23,209 nt of DNA from Chloroflexota bacterium (GCA_003577005.1 QEUW01000119.1:1-23209); one strand, 5' to 3'. Positions 1 through 11,669 are shown, counted from the stretch's first letter. Notes: generated from the sequence alone by a model not told the origin. Translations and numbers: made by a program.

Positions 1-23
1 AGATCGAGGGAAGGACCGTTCAT
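1..23 (-). CDS. N-terminus of a gene running off the left edge
   Basis: Only the first seven codons are inside the window (reads MNGPSLD). The start is supported by a strong Shine-Dalgarno AAGGAG placed 7 bases before the ATG on the minus strand. It lies downstream of the GH13 gene on the same strand, separated by about 290 bases, so it probably has its own promoter or is read through from above. Nothing can be said about its product. Confidence 0.5.
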
Positions 24-238
24 ATCTTTCTCCTTGTTTCTCAGGAATGGTACGGTGGTGCAAGCTGAATTTCTTATCCCAGGGTGGTAAAGGCCGCGCG
101 CCGTGTGCGCTGACAGACGGCCCGGCCTCTTTGCTTATCTTATGGACATTGCGTTGATCGCGCGTTGAAGCGCTTTGTCCTCCTGTCTGGCCCCAAACCG
201 TTGCCCAGGGTTCGGCAGAGATTTGATTATCTGAAGCT
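24..238 (-). other. Leader/intergenic region of the left-edge gene
   Basis: No gene is seen here. On the minus strand this is the presumed 5' leader of the left-edge gene. It contains a nested stem: AGGCCG at 91-96 pairs with CGGCCT at 123-128, and inside it GCCGT at 100-104 pairs with ACGGC at 117-121. No T-tract follows, so a terminator is not supported, and no convincing sigma70 promoter was found. Confidence 0.35.
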
Positions 239-308
239 GTAGGTCATCGCCTCCGGCGTGACAGGGCCGGTCTCTGGCTAGAGTCGTCACGCGGAGGCGA
301 TGACCTAC
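239..308. repeat. Large imperfect palindrome with GTAGG/CCTAC ends
   Basis: Arms at 239-262 and 286-308 pair over about 23 bp with one bulged G and enclose a 23-nt loop. The element begins GTAGGTCATCGCC and ends with the complement GGCGATGACCTAC. It starts 3 bases after the TGA stop of the GH13 gene (minus strand). Its position and its GTAGG/CCTAC ends match other palindromes in the window. It lacks a T-run, so it looks more like a REP-type dispersed repeat than a standard intrinsic terminator, although it could still protect the 3' end of the mRNA. Confidence 0.75.
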
Positions 309-311
309 CAA

Positions 312-2375
312 TCAACCTCCTACGTCAGCACCGACCAGCAACGATTTCCCTTCATACGCTGCCAGCTGGATTAAAAGACGGCCATCGGCCCCGATCTCGC
401 CCACGCGCTGTTCAGCTAGCATATCGGTGACCGGCCCGGCCCGGTTACCATCAAGGGTCACGCTCTCTTCGATTAGCTCGGCGCCAAAATTGAGCGCCGT
501 CACCTGGAGACCGAGGTCGCCCGGCAACTCATGCGCCATCGCCAGCAACCCTTTGCTCTGCACTGCGGGGATTGCTATCTGCCGGCTCTCATAGATGCGA
601 TAGCGCCGGCGCACCGCCAGCAGTCGTTGCAACTGGCTGGCAAACGAATCAGGCTGCGCCAACTGGCGGGAGATGGGTCCATAAAGCGCACGAGCTTTGG
701 GCAACCCGACCGGCGAGCTAGTTGCGTCTGGGTTGACATCAACCAGGTCATAGGCACCGCGGTTGATCCAGCGGGTATCGCCATCGGCCAGCAAGGGTGC
801 AACCACCTCCGGCGGCAACGGCAACGCCCCCACCAGGTCCCAGCCAGAGAGGGCAAAGACGCCAGGCTGGAAGGCGTTATACATCACCAACAGCAGGTGA
901 ACTTTCTGAATCTGGCGCACCTGGTCGTCCGTCAGCCGGTCCAGATCACGTACTCCTAGTGCTGCCGCAATGACGCTGGCCGTGGTCGAGGCCACGCCGT
1001 TGGTGACAAAGCGCAGGTTGTACGGCGCATTTTCTCCGGTCAATCGTTCGTACATGATCGAGCGGATCTGCTCACGCAACTCGCCCCCCGTCCACTCGCG
1101 CCCCTGAAAGGTGTAGTGGTCCTCTTTGTGCAGCATCCAGAAGTGGACCAGTTCCAGCGTCAGCTCGTCGTGGTTTTGCAGCGCATGGATCAGCGAGGCC
1201 GGGTCGATGCGATAGTCGTGCATCGTCCGCAACATGAGGCGCAGAAATTCGGTGTCGCCGGTCACAAGCGCATGGTGATAGGCCGGGCGGGTGATAAAGT
1301 CGTAGGAGAGGTCGGCGCCCCCCTGCGACATGGCGGCAATGTCATCGACTGCCAGGTTCAACTCCTGAAAGGTAAAACCGCCCGCCTTGCGCACCAGGCC
1401 GGCGATCAACTGGTTCGCCAGGATCGAGAGCGGGTGCCCCTCCGACCAGGCCGGGCCATCGGGCCGGATTTCGATGCCGAGAAAGCCGTTGGCATCCAGC
1501 CGCAACATGCGCGCCCCCAACACATCCAGCGAGTGGAGCGCATCGCCAAACACCAGTTGCGGAGCGGAAAAGGTAGGGTCGAGCCAGTTGAGCGTCGGCT
1601 GGCCCTCCTTAAAATAGTGCAAGTAAACCCAGCGCCGGGCGACGCCATCCACACCAGTCACGACCCTGGTGGCGCTCCAGTCGGATTCCTTGACGCCAGG
1701 TTCGTAAAAGATGGTGCGCGGCAACTGGCCGACGATGTAGCCCTTGCTTTTCAACACATCCACGGTGGCGGGCGGTAGGTTGACGGCATCGCTACCTTCC
1801 GGCGCCGGGGGCAGCAGCGGCCAATCCGCCGGGGCGATCTCCACCATGTGATAGATCCCCGGATACTCGCCATAGCCCAGTTCAGCCAGGCGGAAGTCGG
1901 GGCCCTTGCCGGTGTGGCCGGGGATCACGTCGTCGATCACAATGGCCCCGTGTTCGGCGGCGACCTGGCACATGGCGACAAATTCGGCCTCCGTGCCAAA
2001 GGTGGGGTCGATGGCGAAGCCAATGCGGTCGAAATTGCCATCGACTGTTGGCGTAAATTCCTGCCCGCGCACCCCGCCGGCCACTTTGGTCGGCCCCAGA
2101 TGCACGGCCTGGATGCCAATGGCCGCCAGCGCTGCCCACAATTGCGGGTCGGCCAGCGTCTGCAACATGGATGCGCCTTCCCGCGCGATAATGGCGGCTG
2201 GATAGGCGGTAAACCAGACCGCGGCCAACGCTGACGCTGCCCGCGGTTGCGCCGTTGCGTAGGGTCGCTGCCAGAGCCGCCCCTGGCCGGCATAGCGCCG
2301 CGCCAGCTTTTTGGCATTGTGGAGCATCGACTGTTCGACCAGCCAGTCGACGTGGTTTTGGTCAGGTTGGGGCAT
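312..2375 (-). CDS. treS: Trehalose-synthase-like GH13 alpha-glucosyltransferase
   Basis: 687-residue cytoplasmic protein of the alpha-amylase (GH13) superfamily. The four conserved regions are visible: region [10 protein letters not shown] near residues 148-156, region II LRLDANG with the nucleophile Asp294, region III FQELN with the acid/base Glu338, and region IV LQNHDE with Asp403. The D-x-I-P-G-H-T form of region I and the long linker between regions I and II are as I recall from trehalose-synthase-like GH13 proteins (maltose to trehalose isomerisation) rather than amylases. No maltokinase domain is fused. The ATG has an AGGAGG box 8 bases upstream, inside the 3' end of the GT87 gene, with only 3 bases between the two genes, so translation is probably coupled. 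The exact substrate is inferred; another alpha-glucan transferase or sucrose-active activity is possible. Confidence 0.72.
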   Translation of the reverse strand: MPQPDQNHVDWLVEQSMLHNAKKLARRYAGQGRLWQRPYATAQPRAASALAAVWFTAYPAAIIAREGASMLQTLADPQLWAALAAIGIQAVHLGPTKVAGGVRGQEFTPTVDGNFDRIGFAIDPTFGTEAEFVAMCQVAAEHGAIVIDDVIPGHTGKGPDFRLAELGYGEYPGIYHMVEIAPADWPLLPPAPEGSDAVNLPPATVDVLKSKGYIVGQLPRTIFYEPGVKESDWSATRVVTGVDGVARRWVYLHYFKEGQPTLNWLDPTFSAPQLVFGDALHSLDVLGARMLRLDANGFLGIEIRPDGPAWSEGHPLSILANQLIAGLVRKAGGFTFQELNLAVDDIAAMSQGGADLSYDFITRPAYHHALVTGDTEFLRLMLRTMHDYRIDPASLIHALQNHDELTLELVHFWMLHKEDHYTFQGREWTGGELREQIRSIMYERLTGENAPYNLRFVTNGVASTTASVIAAALGVRDLDRLTDDQVRQIQKVHLLLVMYNAFQPGVFALSGWDLVGALPLPPEVVAPLLADGDTRWINRGAYDLVDVNPDATSSPVGLPKARALYGPISRQLAQPDSFASQLQRLLAVRRRYRIYESRQIAIPAVQSKGLLAMAHELPGDLGLQVTALNFGAELIEESVTLDGNRAGPVTDMLAEQRVGEIGADGRLLIQLAAYEGKSLLVGADVGG

Positions 2376-2378
2376 TGA

Positions 2379-3719
2379 TCATCCTCCTTCTGGCTCTGCA
2401 ACGAACTCGGGTGCTGGTACGCGCTCACCTTGTCGGACAGCCGTGACCAGCAGCAGCCAGGCCAACGGGAGCACCAGCCACGTCTCCCACGGCCACTCTG
2501 CGCTCTGCAGGGTCACCAGCCGCAGCCAGTAGCCTTGCAATGTCCACACCAGCGCCAGCCAGTGTGACGCCATCAGCGCCAGCACGCCTAAGAAGAGTGC
2601 GCTTCGCTGCCAGCTCCACAAGAACGGCCAGACGGCCAGCACTACGACAAATTCGAGAAAGTAAAAGGCCCAACCAATCGGTCGTCCCCAATAATAGAGC
2701 ACCAGGGCCAGTGCAAAGGTGAGCGGGAAGGTCAGACGCCGTCCAACACAAGTCCAGAGGGTGACCAACAGCGCAATCACCCACAACCCCAGGCTCAACT
2801 GTTGGGCCAGCTGCGGCTCGACGCCCCAGTTAACCAGCCCTTGCAGCGGCGTGCGGTTCCAGATGCTCAACGGTGTCTGCTGTTCCACGGGAAGCACAAG
2901 CCAGTGGTGCTCCAGGGCATTGGCAATAAAATGCCAGGTCGGCAGCCAAAGCGCCCGTCCCCACATCACCACGGTCACGACAACCACGATGAGCGTGATC
3001 ATTGCGCTGCGGGTCAAGACACCCAACAGGGCCCAGCGGTTCTGATCAGGGTTTACCAACGCCAACAACCCAAAGGCGACAAAGAAGAGCGCATAGAAAG
3101 GCTTGACCATTACGACAAAGGCAATAAGCGGCGCACTCCAGAGAGCATGACCACGCCAGAGCGCCCACGCCGCCACTAGCGCGGCAAAGAGCAACACCGG
3201 CTCTACATTGCCCGCTGTGGTCAGCAGCGAAAGGACAGGCCAGGAGCCAACGACGAGGAGCAGCCACCGACTGCTGTATGGGATGACGCTATCGCCAGGT
3301 CCGGCGCGGGCACTGTAGAACCAGAGGGTGCTAAAGGAGAGAATGGCAAGAAAAAGCAATACCATACAGACGGCGGGCGAAAAATTCAGCCAGTAGAGCC
3401 AGATCGCCAACACTGGCGGATAGACATAAGGGCCGGGGATGTTGGCGGCGGCCGCGGCAGCGTCATCCGCCAGATAATTGGCCCGTTCGAGCGCGTGGAT
3501 CGACAGCCAGATCTGTTGTGCCTCGGCCGGGGTGGCATAGAGCGGCTGGCCGGCCCGCAACCTGCCGGCAGCCCGCAGATAGGTCGCCAGGTCGGCGGGT
3601 GGTGGCTCGCCGCGCCCCATCTGGCCGATGACCGCCATCGTCGGCAGTAGATACCATACGATCAGGAGTAGCCAGGGCACGATCCCCAGCCAGCGCCAGG
3701 CCCGTTGCAGGATCGTCAT
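2379..3719 (-). CDS. GT87-like polytopic membrane glycosyltransferase (DUF2029)
   Basis: 446-residue integral membrane protein with about ten or more hydrophobic segments. Family features (GT-C fold, DUF2029/GT87, polyprenyl-phosphate-sugar dependent) are suggested by the first periplasmic loop, where the acidic residue in ADLATYLRAAG (Asp43) is followed by GQPLY, and by YVYPPVLA further on. These match the usual D-x-x-Y and Y-x-YPP landmarks. An in-frame TTG 60 bases upstream would add 20 residues (3779), but the ATG at 3719 starts directly before the first membrane helix and is preferred; neither has a clear Shine-Dalgarno. It lies 87 bases after gabT and 3 bases before the GH13 gene. The transferred sugar and the acceptor cannot be told from sequence. 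Confidence 0.72.
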   Translation of the reverse strand: MTILQRAWRWLGIVPWLLLIVWYLLPTMAVIGQMGRGEPPPADLATYLRAAGRLRAGQPLYATPAEAQQIWLSIHALERANYLADDAAAAAANIPGPYVYPPVLAIWLYWLNFSPAVCMVLLFLAILSFSTLWFYSARAGPGDSVIPYSSRWLLLVVGSWPVLSLLTTAGNVEPVLLFAALVAAWALWRGHALWSAPLIAFVVMVKPFYALFFVAFGLLALVNPDQNRWALLGVLTRSAMITLIVVVVTVVMWGRALWLPTWHFIANALEHHWLVLPVEQQTPLSIWNRTPLQGLVNWGVEPQLAQQLSLGLWVIALLVTLWTCVGRRLTFPLTFALALVLYYWGRPIGWAFYFLEFVVVLAVWPFLWSWQRSALFLGVLALMASHWLALVWTLQGYWLRLVTLQSAEWPWETWLVLPLAWLLLVTAVRQGERVPAPEFVAEPEGG

Positions 3720-3806
3720 TGGAGCGCCAATCGACTGCGTTGAAGCAGCCCAGTCCGTTACGCGACTGTCGAGAAGCAATCTGGAGCGTCAAAACAGGAC
3801 AATCTA

Positions 3807-5135
<1,329 letters not shown>

Positions 5136-5144
<9 letters not shown>

Positions 5145-5209
5145 GCAGGTGCTCCTTTTGATTAAGGGGCGGGCGGCCATGCAGGTGCTCCTTTTGATTA
5201 AGGGGCGGG
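5136..5209. repeat. 36-bp tandem duplication of the gabT translation start
   Basis: Two copies (5136-5173 and 5172-5209) match perfectly at a 36-base offset. Each contains, on the minus strand, a TAA, an AAGGAG Shine-Dalgarno and an ATG, so the DUF4126 stop and the gabT ribosome-binding site and start are all duplicated. Because 36 is a multiple of three, the distal ATG (5180) reads in frame through the second copy into gabT. Confidence 0.95.
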
Positions 5210-5770
5210 ACTTGGATTTGAACGGATAAGGCGCCGGCGCTGACCAAAGAGGATCACCAGCACAACTACCACGAGCGCTACTGCAACCAACGGGAAAAAG
5301 ATTGCAATAAACGAGGTGACAAACGAGCCGATCATTTCGGCCGTAGAGACAAGAAAATTTCCAAACCCGCCGGTAACAGCCGTCGACATCGCACGCAATG
5401 CAGTCGTGGCTCCCTGCACAAGCCCGGCAGTGCCACCCCCGGCGATGACCGCCAGTGTCCACTGCAACCACGGATCGATCCCATAGATGACTGAAGCGGT
5501 GATCACCGTGCCAGCGACCACCGCCGCCGGAACGGCAAGGCTGTCCAGCGCATTGTCCACCCATGGAATAAAGTAAGCCAAAATTTCAATCACAGTCGCC
5601 ACGGCAAAGGTCAACAGCGCCGGGTAACTCCCCATCCACTCGAAGCCTGGGGCCAGCGCCAGCAACCCACCCCGCGCCGCCGCACTCACCACCAACAACG
5701 GCACAAAGATCCGAAAGCCACAGGCTGCACTCAACCCAATCCCCAAAGCGAGACTGAAGATCAATTCCAT
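5198..5770 (-). CDS. DUF4126 family membrane protein
   Basis: 190-residue hydrophobic protein with roughly five to six membrane segments and a short basic C-terminal tail (GQRRRLIRSN). The N-terminus, GIGLSAACGFRIFVPLL, is the hallmark of DUF4126, a bacterial membrane family of unknown function; the central glycine-rich segment (IAGGGTAGLVQGATTALRA) also fits. The ATG is preceded by AAAGGAG 7 bases upstream. The stop codon lies 17 bases before the distal gabT start, so the two genes are probably co-transcribed. No enzymatic role can be assigned. Confidence 0.8.
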   Translation of the reverse strand: MELIFSLALGIGLSAACGFRIFVPLLVVSAAARGGLLALAPGFEWMGSYPALLTFAVATVIEILAYFIPWVDNALDSLAVPAAVVAGTVITASVIYGIDPWLQWTLAVIAGGGTAGLVQGATTALRAMSTAVTGGFGNFLVSTAEMIGSFVTSFIAIFFPLVAVALVVVVLVILFGQRRRLIRSNPSPAP

Positions 5771-5788
5771 CAGCCGCTCCTTTCTACC

Positions 5789-5816
5789 TCGTCACCATTC
5801 ACTCGTCACTCACCAC
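5789..5816. repeat. Heptanucleotide tandem tract
   Basis: Four 7-bp units in a row: TCGTCAC, CATTCAC, TCGTCAC, TCACCAC. It fills most of the gap between the alkyltransferase-like gene and the DUF4126 start. It resembles the short tandemly repeated heptamers (STRR) described in cyanobacteria; similar period-7 tracts recur elsewhere in this window. Confidence 0.75.
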
Positions 5817-5820
5817 CCGC

Positions 5821-6207
5821 CTATTCCTCTCGCCACGACGGCGCGGGGTCATAGCCCTGTTCCAACAGCCAATCCAACTGAGGACCACGCCAGCGGACCT
5901 GGCGCAAGTTGACGCGGCCCTGGGCATCAAAGCTGATACCCTCCTCTTCGAGCAACTGGCGTTGGCGCGCATTGCCCGCGCTGTCGGCGCGTAGGCTGAT
6001 CTTGCCTTGGGCGTTGATCACCCGCTGCCAGGGGACGTCGCTGCCGGGCGGCAACGCGGCCATGGCATAGCCCACCATCCGCGCCGTGCAATTGCCCACA
6101 ATCGACGCCACCTGCCCATAGGTTGCCACCCTGCCGGGCGGAATCAGGCGGACTACTTCATAGATACGTTCATAGGTGGGGATCGGTTGCAACGGTTCGC
6201 CTGTCAT
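5821..6207 (-). CDS. Alkyltransferase-like (ATL) DNA repair protein
   Basis: 128-residue protein consisting of the DNA-binding domain of O6-alkylguanine-DNA alkyltransferases. The usual active site PCHRV is replaced by PWQRV (Trp60 in place of the acceptor Cys), followed by INAQGKIS. The helix-turn-helix region is IPPGRVATYGQVASIVG and the arginine-finger region is TARMVGYAM. In studied ATLs, such a protein cannot transfer alkyl groups but binds O6-alkylguanine and hands the lesion to nucleotide excision repair. The ATG at 6207 has GGAG 8 bases upstream; an in-frame TTG at 6228 is less likely. Upstream lies a composite palindrome and then the DUF123 gene. Confidence 0.85.
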   Translation of the reverse strand: MTGEPLQPIPTYERIYEVVRLIPPGRVATYGQVASIVGNCTARMVGYAMAALPPGSDVPWQRVINAQGKISLRADSAGNARQRQLLEEEGISFDAQGRVNLRQVRWRGPQLDWLLEQGYDPAPSWREE

Positions 6208-6230
6208 CGTGACCGCTCCTCGTCTCAAAC

Positions 6231-6316
6231 GGTGCGATGCACCTGCAAGGTGCGTTGCACCTCAGGATCGTCCAGAGACTCAGGTGCATCGCACGCTGGG
6301 CGTGCAACGCACCTAC
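6231..6316. repeat. Composite palindromic repeat, GGTGCGNTGCACC family
   Basis: Four related half-sites lie in about 85 bp: GGTGCGATGCACCT (6231-6244), AGGTGCGTTGCACCT (6248-6262), AGGTGCATCGCAC (6282-6294) and GTGCAACGCACCT (6302-6314). The first two are complementary to the last two, so the whole element can fold into a long imperfect hairpin, and each half-site is itself almost a palindrome. The right end, CCTAC, carries the TAG stop of the DUF123 gene on the minus strand. The same GGTGCGTTGCACC core reappears at 20454-20500. Confidence 0.85.
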
Positions 6317-6870
6317 AGTTGCGCCAGGCGGGTGGTAAGTGCCTCCCACCACGCCTCCGGTGCCTGCACACCGAGCAAGTGGGTGGCGCCGGGATGATCG
6401 TGGGCGCCTATCCCTTTTTCTACGATTTGCGTGTGCTTATCACTGAGCAGCAATTGGGCCACGAGCGGCTCCAGACAGCGTCGGGTTCGCACAATGTAGA
6501 CCTGGGTGATCTCCACCGCAGGATGGTCGAGCAAAAAATCGACGTTCCAGAAACAACGCTTCCCCGCCGGTGGCGTAAGACCCGGACACCCCAGCCCCAC
6601 CGCCGCAAACGCCGGCACCATCTGCTCCCGGATTAGATGAGGGGAGAGTCCACCACTCCGGGTAGCATGGCGCAATAGCCGCGGCGCCAACGACGTTGCA
6701 CCTCGTTCCGCCAGAGCCGAGCCGACATAGACGTAATCCCCGGCGTGAAAGGTAAGCAACCGGCCGCCCTCAAAACGTCCAAGCGCAAGACTGAACGTTT
6801 CTTTCACGGCCATGCGCAACACATAAACCCCACTCTGATCTTGGTCACCCAGGAAGACCAGATTGTCCAT
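6313..6870 (-). CDS. DUF123 / GIY-YIG-like domain protein
   Basis: 185-residue soluble protein. The motifs SGVYVLRM near 13, DYVYVGSAL near 45, RLLRHATR near 64, a hydrophobic WNVDFLLDHP near 108 and IGAHDHPGATHLLGV near 153 match DUF123, a GIY-YIG-related domain often found beside or fused to endonuclease III. Whether it cuts DNA is not established for the family. The ATG has no clear Shine-Dalgarno. Its last codon is followed by a TAG that belongs to the palindrome at 6231-6316, so the present C-terminus (TTRLAQL) may have been set by repeat insertion. It sits between a cupin gene and an alkyltransferase-like repair gene. Confidence 0.72.
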   Translation of the reverse strand: MDNLVFLGDQDQSGVYVLRMAVKETFSLALGRFEGGRLLTFHAGDYVYVGSALAERGATSLAPRLLRHATRSGGLSPHLIREQMVPAFAAVGLGCPGLTPPAGKRCFWNVDFLLDHPAVEITQVYIVRTRRCLEPLVAQLLLSDKHTQIVEKGIGAHDHPGATHLLGVQAPEAWWEALTTRLAQL

Positions 6871-6903
6871 GTCCGCGATCCAAGCACAACGGCGCCGCGC
6901 CGG

Positions 6904-7392
6904 CTAAACCCGTAAGGGTGGGCCAACCAACTCCATCCCATGGGCGCGCCACAATTCCGGGTCTTGGGGCGGCATGGCATTAGCCTTTGTGACGGTGCGA
7001 AAGAACGCCTCCATCTTACCGGCGGGTGAAAACACGATCAAGATCCGGCCCACACCGTCACCGACAAAGGCCCAGACATGAGGCACTCTACGCGGCGCCA
7101 GCAATGAATCACCCGGACTGAGAGTCACCCGTTCGTCGCCCACCTCGATGATGAACTCGCCTTCAACTGCATAGAACCACTCGTCTTGTTCATAGTGCAG
7201 GTGTCGCGCTGGACCTCCTTTAGCGTGGAAGGTGTTTTCAAGCACGAAAATCCCACCGTCCTCCGCTGTCGACGCCTTGAAGGCGATGGTGCTGACACCC
7301 AACCCGCGCTGCTCGCCGTATTGATCAGCACCCGCGGCAACGCGCAATCCGTGGGCAGGCATACCCCTAGCCGGGGGCAGCGACGATTCCAT
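6904..7392 (-). CDS. Single-domain cupin protein
   Basis: 162-residue beta-barrel protein. Cupin motif 1 is GGPARHLHYEQDEWFYAVEGE, shown here by its key residues His64, His66 and Glu71, with Gly78 closing the turn. Motif 2 is PGDSLLAP followed by the metal-ligand His105 in RRVPHVW. A bound divalent metal is therefore expected. The ATG at 7392 has GGAG about 10 bases upstream; a longer frame reaches 7491 but would overlap the cyclophilin gene. The family is too broad to give a substrate. Confidence 0.8.
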   Translation of the reverse strand: MESSLPPARGMPAHGLRVAAGADQYGEQRGLGVSTIAFKASTAEDGGIFVLENTFHAKGGPARHLHYEQDEWFYAVEGEFIIEVGDERVTLSPGDSLLAPRRVPHVWAFVGDGVGRILIVFSPAGKMEAFFRTVTKANAMPPQDPELWRAHGMELVGPPLRV

Positions 7393-7471
7393 GATAACAG
7401 GCTCCTTTCGTAGTCTGGCGCGAGTCCAACCGAGCTGACCCAACTGCACTTTTGGCAAAATGGCCGAGGGG

Positions 7472-7957
7472 CTAACTTTCGGTGATCTCAACTTTGACTA
7501 TCTTGTCGCCCTGTTTGATGGCATCCACCACATCCTGGCCGCTGGTCACTTTGCCAAAGACGGTGTGCTTGCCATCCAGGTGGGGCTGGGGCGAGTGGGT
7601 GATAAAGAACTGGCTGCCGTTGGTATTGGGGCCGGCGTTGGCCATCGAGATCACGCCGGTCTCGTGACGTAGCGGGTTGCCGCGCGTCTCGTCTTCAAAG
7701 CGATAGCCGGGGCCGCCGCGCCCGGTGCCGGTGGGGTCGCCCCCCTGGATCATAAAATTGTTGATCACCCGGTGAAAGCTTACGCCGTCATAGAACCCCT
7801 GGCGGGCGAGAAAGACAAAGTTGTTGACCGTCTTGGGCGCGTGCTGCGGCGCCAGTTCGAGTTCAATTGTGCCGCGGGTGGTTTCGATCTGGGCCGTGTA
7901 GTTTTTCTTGGGGTCGATCTGCATGGTTGGGGGGGTGTTCCATTGTTGTGTTGTCAT
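7472..7957 (-). CDS. Cyclophilin-type peptidyl-prolyl cis-trans isomerase
   Basis: 161-residue cyclophilin domain with a short N-terminal extension and no signal peptide, so it should assist proline-limited folding in the cytoplasm. The signature [15 protein letters not shown] (61-75) contains the catalytic Arg63 (Arg55 of human CypA), and [15 protein letters not shown] (105-119) is the second binding-groove motif. The compact form without the eukaryotic insertions is typical of bacterial and archaeal enzymes. AAGGGA precedes the ATG by about 6 bases; Met12 is a possible alternative start. About 240 bases of repeat-containing DNA separate it from the helicase gene upstream. Confidence 0.92.
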   Translation of the reverse strand: MTTQQWNTPPTMQIDPKKNYTAQIETTRGTIELELAPQHAPKTVNNFVFLARQGFYDGVSFHRVINNFMIQGGDPTGTGRGGPGYRFEDETRGNPLRHETGVISMANAGPNTNGSQFFITHSPQPHLDGKHTVFGKVTSGQDVVDAIKQGDKIVKVEITES

Positions 7958-8041
7958 TTGAATTCCCTTTAGTGAATCAATTTTCTGTCACCTGTGTCGA
8001 GCACCCATCGACTGCTATCATTCAAGTCGCAGTACCCGCGG

Positions 8042-8065
8042 AGGTCGCACGCCTACGTGCGACCT
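8042..8065. repeat. Perfect 10-bp stem palindrome
   Basis: AGGTCGCACG, loop CCTA, CGTGCGACCT. It lies in the gap between the helicase stop and the cyclophilin start. No T-run follows on either strand. Confidence 0.75.
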
Positions 8066-8174
8066 TGCGCATCCGCATACAAATCGGTCGCCCGTGGCGG
8101 AGCTCTCTAGGTGCAAGCTCCTCATTGCAATTGAGTAGTTTAACAGAGACAGAGCCGGCAGCCAATTGTGGAGG

Positions 8175-8197
8175 GTAGGGCAAGATGCCATCTTGCC

Positions 8198-8201
<4 letters not shown>
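8175..8201. repeat. Perfect 12-bp stem palindrome overlapping the helicase stop
   Basis: GTAGGGCAAGAT, loop GCC, ATCTTGCCCTAC. Read on the minus strand, the first four bases GTAG of the element give the TAG stop of the helicase gene. The perfect symmetry, GTAG/CTAC ends and location at a gene 3' end fit the palindrome family seen elsewhere in the window; it may also act as an mRNA 3' stabiliser. Confidence 0.85.
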
Positions 8202-10540
<2,339 letters not shown>

Positions 10541-10558
10541 TTTATAAATCCTTGTTCA

Positions 10559-11116
10559 TCAAGAGCCCAAAATCTGGACACCGCTCTGGGTTGCTTCGGC
10601 GACCCAGCCTTCGATGCTGCGGCCATCGGGCGCCTGGTAGCGGATGAGCCACCAGGTGAGGTTGTCGGCGGGGGCAGGGCCGGCGACGATCTGGAGTGCG
10701 CCCCCCGGCTCCACCTGGCCGATGATGTCGGCAGAGGGTTTGCCCTGGTGGCCCGGCGTCTGGCGGATATTGACCCGGCTGTTGGTGATATTGCGCACGC
10801 TGGCGCCCGGTGCAAAGAGGCCCGTTGGGCTCTCGCTTGGCGCTACGCTTGCCACATCCGGCGTGGGCGTCGCGGTGACCGACGGCGGGGTCCAGCCGAC
10901 GGCGCTGCCCTGGATGTCTTCCAGGTCGATGCGGCTGAGCCCGGTCACCGCAGCCAGCCCGCCACAACTCAGAATGCTGAGTAGCAAAAAACCAGCGGCA
11001 AAACCGGGCCAAAAGAGCGTGCGGGCGCGGCTACGCCTCCGGGCCGCCGGTGTGGCAGGAGCAGCCGGTGGCGAGGCCGGCTCTTGAGTCAGGGTCGGTT
11101 CCAGGTCAGAATTCAT
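10559..11116 (-). CDS. Membrane-anchored SH3-like domain protein
   Basis: 185 residues. The order is a Pro/Ala-rich cytoplasmic tail with a basic patch (RRRSRAR near 26-32), one hydrophobic helix (about 34-56), a Thr/Pro/Ser-rich linker with TPTPD near 83, and a C-terminal bacterial SH3-like domain (about 105-185) with the typical VNIRQTPG and GWV motifs. The topology places the SH3 domain outside the membrane, where such domains usually bind cell-wall or extracellular ligands. The ATG at 11116 is preferred to an in-frame TTG at 11155, which lies inside the terminator stem. The helicase gene follows after 18 bases. The ligand is unknown. Confidence 0.75.
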   Translation of the reverse strand: MNSDLEPTLTQEPASPPAAPATPAARRRSRARTLFWPGFAAGFLLLSILSCGGLAAVTGLSRIDLEDIQGSAVGWTPPSVTATPTPDVASVAPSESPTGLFAPGASVRNITNSRVNIRQTPGHQGKPSADIIGQVEPGGALQIVAGPAPADNLTWWLIRYQAPDGRSIEGWVAEATQSGVQILGS

Positions 11117-11143
11117 AGCCTCTAATCTGCATAGTCTGTGGAT

Positions 11144-11179
11144 CAAAAATGCCAACCGCAGCCAGGCGCGATTGGCATT
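11144..11179 (-). terminator. Intrinsic terminator after the small hypothetical gene
   Basis: On the minus strand AATGCCAATCGC pairs with GCGGTTGGCATT (12 bp with one T-G wobble) around an 8-base loop, and is followed by a run of five T (the last T of the stem region onward). This is a standard Rho-independent layout, 30 bases below the stop of the gene at 11210-11497 and just above the SH3-protein start. Downstream genes may therefore depend on read-through or on a separate start of transcription. Confidence 0.65.
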
Positions 11180-11209
11180 CTCGTGGCAACAGGTTGCCGG
11201 GCCGGCTGC

Positions 11210-11497
11210 TCAGTTCGCCAGTTCGCCCAGGACGCGCAAGATGCCCACGGCATTTCCTTGCATGTCCAGACTGTTGTGCTGCAAGATGACGTTCGCCTCG
11301 CGTCCGTCTTCTAGCTTGAGCAACATCTTGGTGTCGCGGTGCAGCTCTAACATGGTCTTGCTGGCATTGAGCCGGCGGGTTTTGTAGAGCACACGAAACG
11401 GGGCCGCTTTGTGATTGTCGTTCATCGTCACGATATTGACCTCATCAAAGACGGCCACCGGCTCCTGGCGCCCCGCCATATATAGCATCGCCTTCAT
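11210..11497 (-). CDS. Small protein of unknown function (95 aa)
   Basis: I do not recognise this family. The 95 residues are mixed polar and hydrophobic with no membrane segment and no Cys cluster; alternating patterns such as TMLELHRDTKMLLKLEDG suggest a mostly beta structure. Support for a real gene comes from a good sigma70-like promoter 49-90 bases upstream (11553-11581) and an intrinsic terminator directly downstream, which together mark a single-gene transcript. Three closely spaced Met codons (11497, 11488, 11479) are possible starts; AAGG lies 2 bases before the second and about 8 before the third, so the true N-terminus may be a few residues shorter. Confidence 0.65.
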   Translation of the reverse strand: MKAMLYMAGRQEPVAVFDEVNIVTMNDNHKAAPFRVLYKTRRLNASKTMLELHRDTKMLLKLEDGREANVILQHNSLDMQGNAVGILRVLGELAN

Positions 11498-11552
11498 CGG
11501 GCAGTTCTACTCCGTGGTTGTGAAATCGAGACGAATAAGGTTTTTCGCCGCT

Positions 11553-11581
11553 ATTGTACCCTACACTTGACCTTCTTACAA
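11553..11581 (-). promoter_or_regulatory. Sigma70-like promoter of the 95-aa gene
   Basis: On the minus strand: -35 TTGTAA (11576-11581), 17-base spacer, -10 TACAAT (11553-11558). Five of six bases match consensus in each box. The predicted start of transcription is near 11546, giving a leader of about 50 bases. Confidence 0.65.
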
Positions 11582-11602
11582 ACCACCAGCGATCACAAAT
11601 GT

Positions 11603-11669
11603 GTAGCGGCACTTTCCATACCGCTCGTTCTGTCAGATTACGGATCAGCGGTATGGAAACCGCTGCTAC
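11603..11669. repeat. Imperfect palindrome between divergent promoters
   Basis: Arms at 11603-11625 and 11647-11669; 14 central-facing bases (TTTCCATACCGCT and neighbours) pair perfectly, the outer part has mismatches, and the ends are GTAG/CTAC. It lies 20 bases behind the -35 box of the leftward promoter and 46 bases before the candidate rightward promoter, so it could be a regulatory site as well as a dispersed repeat. Confidence 0.7.

Noticed and set aside
5145..5564. Extension of the gabT frame upstream of 5144 by up to 140 codons
   Set aside because: Beyond the 36-bp duplication the frame runs antisense-shifted through the DUF4126 gene; only the duplicated ATG at 5180 has a ribosome-binding site.
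7958..8197. Weak promoter TTGGCT-N17-TAAACT on the minus strand (about 8130-8158) for cyclophilin
   Set aside because: Each box matches consensus at only four positions and the leader would be about 170 bases; not strong enough to list as a feature.
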